A DNA stretch of 6,013 nt, from NCBI GenBank assembly GCA_003519485.1, contig DOWQ01000721.1, forward strand, positions 1 to 6,013, in the 5' to 3' direction. The DNA is from Streptomyces sp. GTDB lineage: Bacteria; Actinomycetota; Actinomycetes; Streptomycetales; Streptomycetaceae. Under the pieces are notes generated by a model. It was not told where the DNA came from. It saw nothing but the letters and a program-made list of their open reading frames with translations, and ran no database searches. This document shows, one piece after another, positions 5,597-6,013 of this stretch. Position numbers and translations under genes: made by a program. Positions within the stretch are counted from its first letter, which is position 1. Every line of letters begins with the position of its first letter.

Positions 5597-5638
5597 ATGC
5601 GCACCCGAATTCTCGTAATTGGAAAGCGCGTCGGCTGA
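5597..5638 (+). CDS. ilvB leader (attenuator) peptide
   Basis: A 13-codon open frame encoding MRTRILVIGKRVG, followed by TGA. Residues 5-8 are Ile-Leu-Val-Ile, the three end products of the pathway whose first enzyme is encoded just downstream. This is the hallmark of a transcription-attenuation leader peptide. Two of the control amino acids use codons that are rare in high-GC streptomycetes (ATT twice, GTA once), which would sharpen sensitivity to charged tRNA. A strong ribosome site precedes it. The stop codon falls where a ribosome finishing translation would cover the antiterminator strand 5633-5644. Comparative work on Actinobacteria has predicted such attenuators before ilvB; this one fits. 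The peptide itself probably has no function after synthesis. Confidence 0.9.
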   Translation: MRTRILVIGKRVG

Positions 5639-5680
5639 AGCAGGTTCCTGTGTCACACCTGCTGACCGCACCGACGCGCT
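5625..5680 (+). promoter_or_regulatory. ilvB attenuator: leader stems and antiterminator strand
   Basis: A perfect 10-bp stem joins 5625-5634 (AGCGCGTCGG, the last leader codons) to 5671-5680 (CCGACGCGCT). Nested inside it, AGCAGGT (5639-5645) pairs with ACCTGCT (5657-5663). With these formed, the terminator at 5681 is free to fold. Alternatively, 5633-5644 can pair with 5683-5693 (GGC/GCC, AAGC/GCTT, AGG/CCT with two small bulges), which consumes the 5' arm of the terminator. A ribosome stalled at the Ile/Leu/Val codons would mask 5625-5630, break the 10-bp stem and favour this antiterminator. A ribosome reaching the stop codon would cover the antiterminator strand. The stems are seen directly; the switching order is inferred. 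Confidence 0.8.
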
Positions 5681-5714
5681 CCCCTCGCTTGCCTCACGGC
5701 ACGGGGGGTTTTTT
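5681..5714 (+). terminator. ilvB attenuator terminator
   Basis: CCCCTCG (5681-5687) pairs with CGGGGGG (5702-5708), including one G-U pair. After a 2-nt bulge, TGCC (5690-5693) pairs with GGCA (5698-5701) around the loop TCAC. Six T residues follow directly (5709-5714). It sits between the leader peptide and ilvB, where only a conditional terminator makes sense. Confidence 0.9.
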
Positions 5715-5754
5715 GTTGCACCGATACTGCCAAACCCACACAGAACCTCACCTC

Positions 5755-5762
5755 GAGAAGAG
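5755..5762 (+). promoter_or_regulatory. Ribosome binding site deciding the ilvB start
   Basis: GAGAAGAG ends 6 nt before ATG 5769 and abuts ATG 5763. The spacing favours 5769, which gives a protein beginning MTEQATG; the upstream ATG would only add Met-Leu. Confidence 0.6.
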
Positions 5763-5768
5763 ATGCTG

Positions 5769-6013
5769 ATGACCGAGCAGGCCACCGGGGCCCAGCACCC
5801 GCAGCCGCGGCCCCGTAGCGGCGGGCACCAACCCGCCATCGTCGAGAAAGACGTCACCGGCGCGCAGTCCCTCATCCGCTCTCTCGAGGAAGTCGGGGCC
5901 GACACCGTATTCGGCATTCCCGGCGGTGCGATCCTCCCCGCCTACGACCCGATGATGGACTCCTCGAAGGTCCGTCACGTGCTCGTCCGCCACGAGCAGG
6001 GCGCCGGCCACGC
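5769..6013 (+). CDS. ilvB: Acetolactate synthase large (catalytic) subunit, 5' part
   Basis: Thiamine-diphosphate enzyme of the cytoplasm that joins two pyruvates to acetolactate, or pyruvate and 2-ketobutyrate to acetohydroxybutyrate. This is the first common step of valine, leucine and isoleucine synthesis. The window holds the first 81 codons; the gene runs off the right edge. After a non-conserved tail of about 22 residues, the N-terminal ThDP-binding domain begins with VTGAQSLIRSLEEVGADTVF. GIPGGAILPAYD (49-60) and VRHEQGAGH follow; Glu76 in HEQGA is the conserved glutamate that activates the cofactor. These motifs distinguish it from most other ThDP enzymes, and the Ile/Leu/Val attenuator directly upstream confirms a biosynthetic role. 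The small subunit ilvN and the reductoisomerase ilvC are expected beyond the edge but not seen. The start is ATG 5769, chosen for ribosome-site spacing. Confidence 0.96.
   Translation, partial: MTEQATGAQHPQPRPRSGGHQPAIVEKDVTGAQSLIRSLEEVGADTVFGIPGGAILPAYDPMMDSSKVRHVLVRHEQGAGH

Noticed and set aside
5096..5917. 273-codon minus-strand frame across the cyclase tail, ilv leader and ilvB start
   Set aside because: It runs antisense through the attenuator and the conserved ilvB N-terminus and shows no family motif.

Overview
The window looks like chromosomal DNA of a Streptomyces or a close relative. The sequence is very G+C-rich, the genes use G or C at most third codon positions, no TTA codon was noticed in the main genes, and leaderless-type and attenuation-type leaders of actinobacterial style are present. 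The order 'GGDEF/EAL gene, then ilvB' also matches what I remember of the Streptomyces region just upstream of the ilvBNC operon. That synteny is from memory and was not searched.

Layout from left to right. (1) Positions 1-122 hold no gene I can support. (2) Positions 123-1160 on the minus strand encode an aldo/keto reductase with a complete catalytic tetrad. (3) A 134-bp divergent intergenic region carries a 17-bp inverted repeat and a probable leaderless promoter. (4) Positions 1295-2251 on the plus strand encode a D-2-hydroxyacid dehydrogenase-family protein. (5) A 201-bp intergenic region contains three sequences resembling the box of BldD, the c-di-GMP-binding master regulator of Streptomyces development. 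They are spaced by whole helical turns. A 12-bp hairpin lies just downstream. (6) Positions 2453-5563 encode a 1036-residue membrane protein: about ten membrane segments, then PAS, GGDEF and EAL domains. The GGDEF active site and its inhibitory site are intact, but the EAL domain has lost several metal ligands, so the protein is probably a diguanylate cyclase only. (7) Positions 5564-5768 are a transcription-attenuation leader. It has a 13-codon leader peptide with an Ile-Leu-Val-Ile run, mutually exclusive RNA stems and an intrinsic terminator. (8) From 5769 the acetolactate synthase large subunit gene ilvB begins and runs off the right edge.

How the parts work together. The two oxidoreductases are divergently transcribed and may share control through the inverted repeat; their substrates cannot be read from sequence. 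The cyclase gene appears wired into the BldD/c-di-GMP circuit: its product would make the ligand that activates the regulator whose boxes lie in its own upstream region. The ilvB leader would couple branched-chain amino acid synthesis to charged tRNA levels. Its promoter probably lies inside the last codons of the cyclase gene, and read-through from that gene would also pass through the attenuator.

No mobile element, CRISPR array, tRNA or rRNA was seen. The most rewarding points are the phased BldD-like boxes before a cyclase with a dead EAL domain, and the complete ilv attenuator with a candidate antiterminator.
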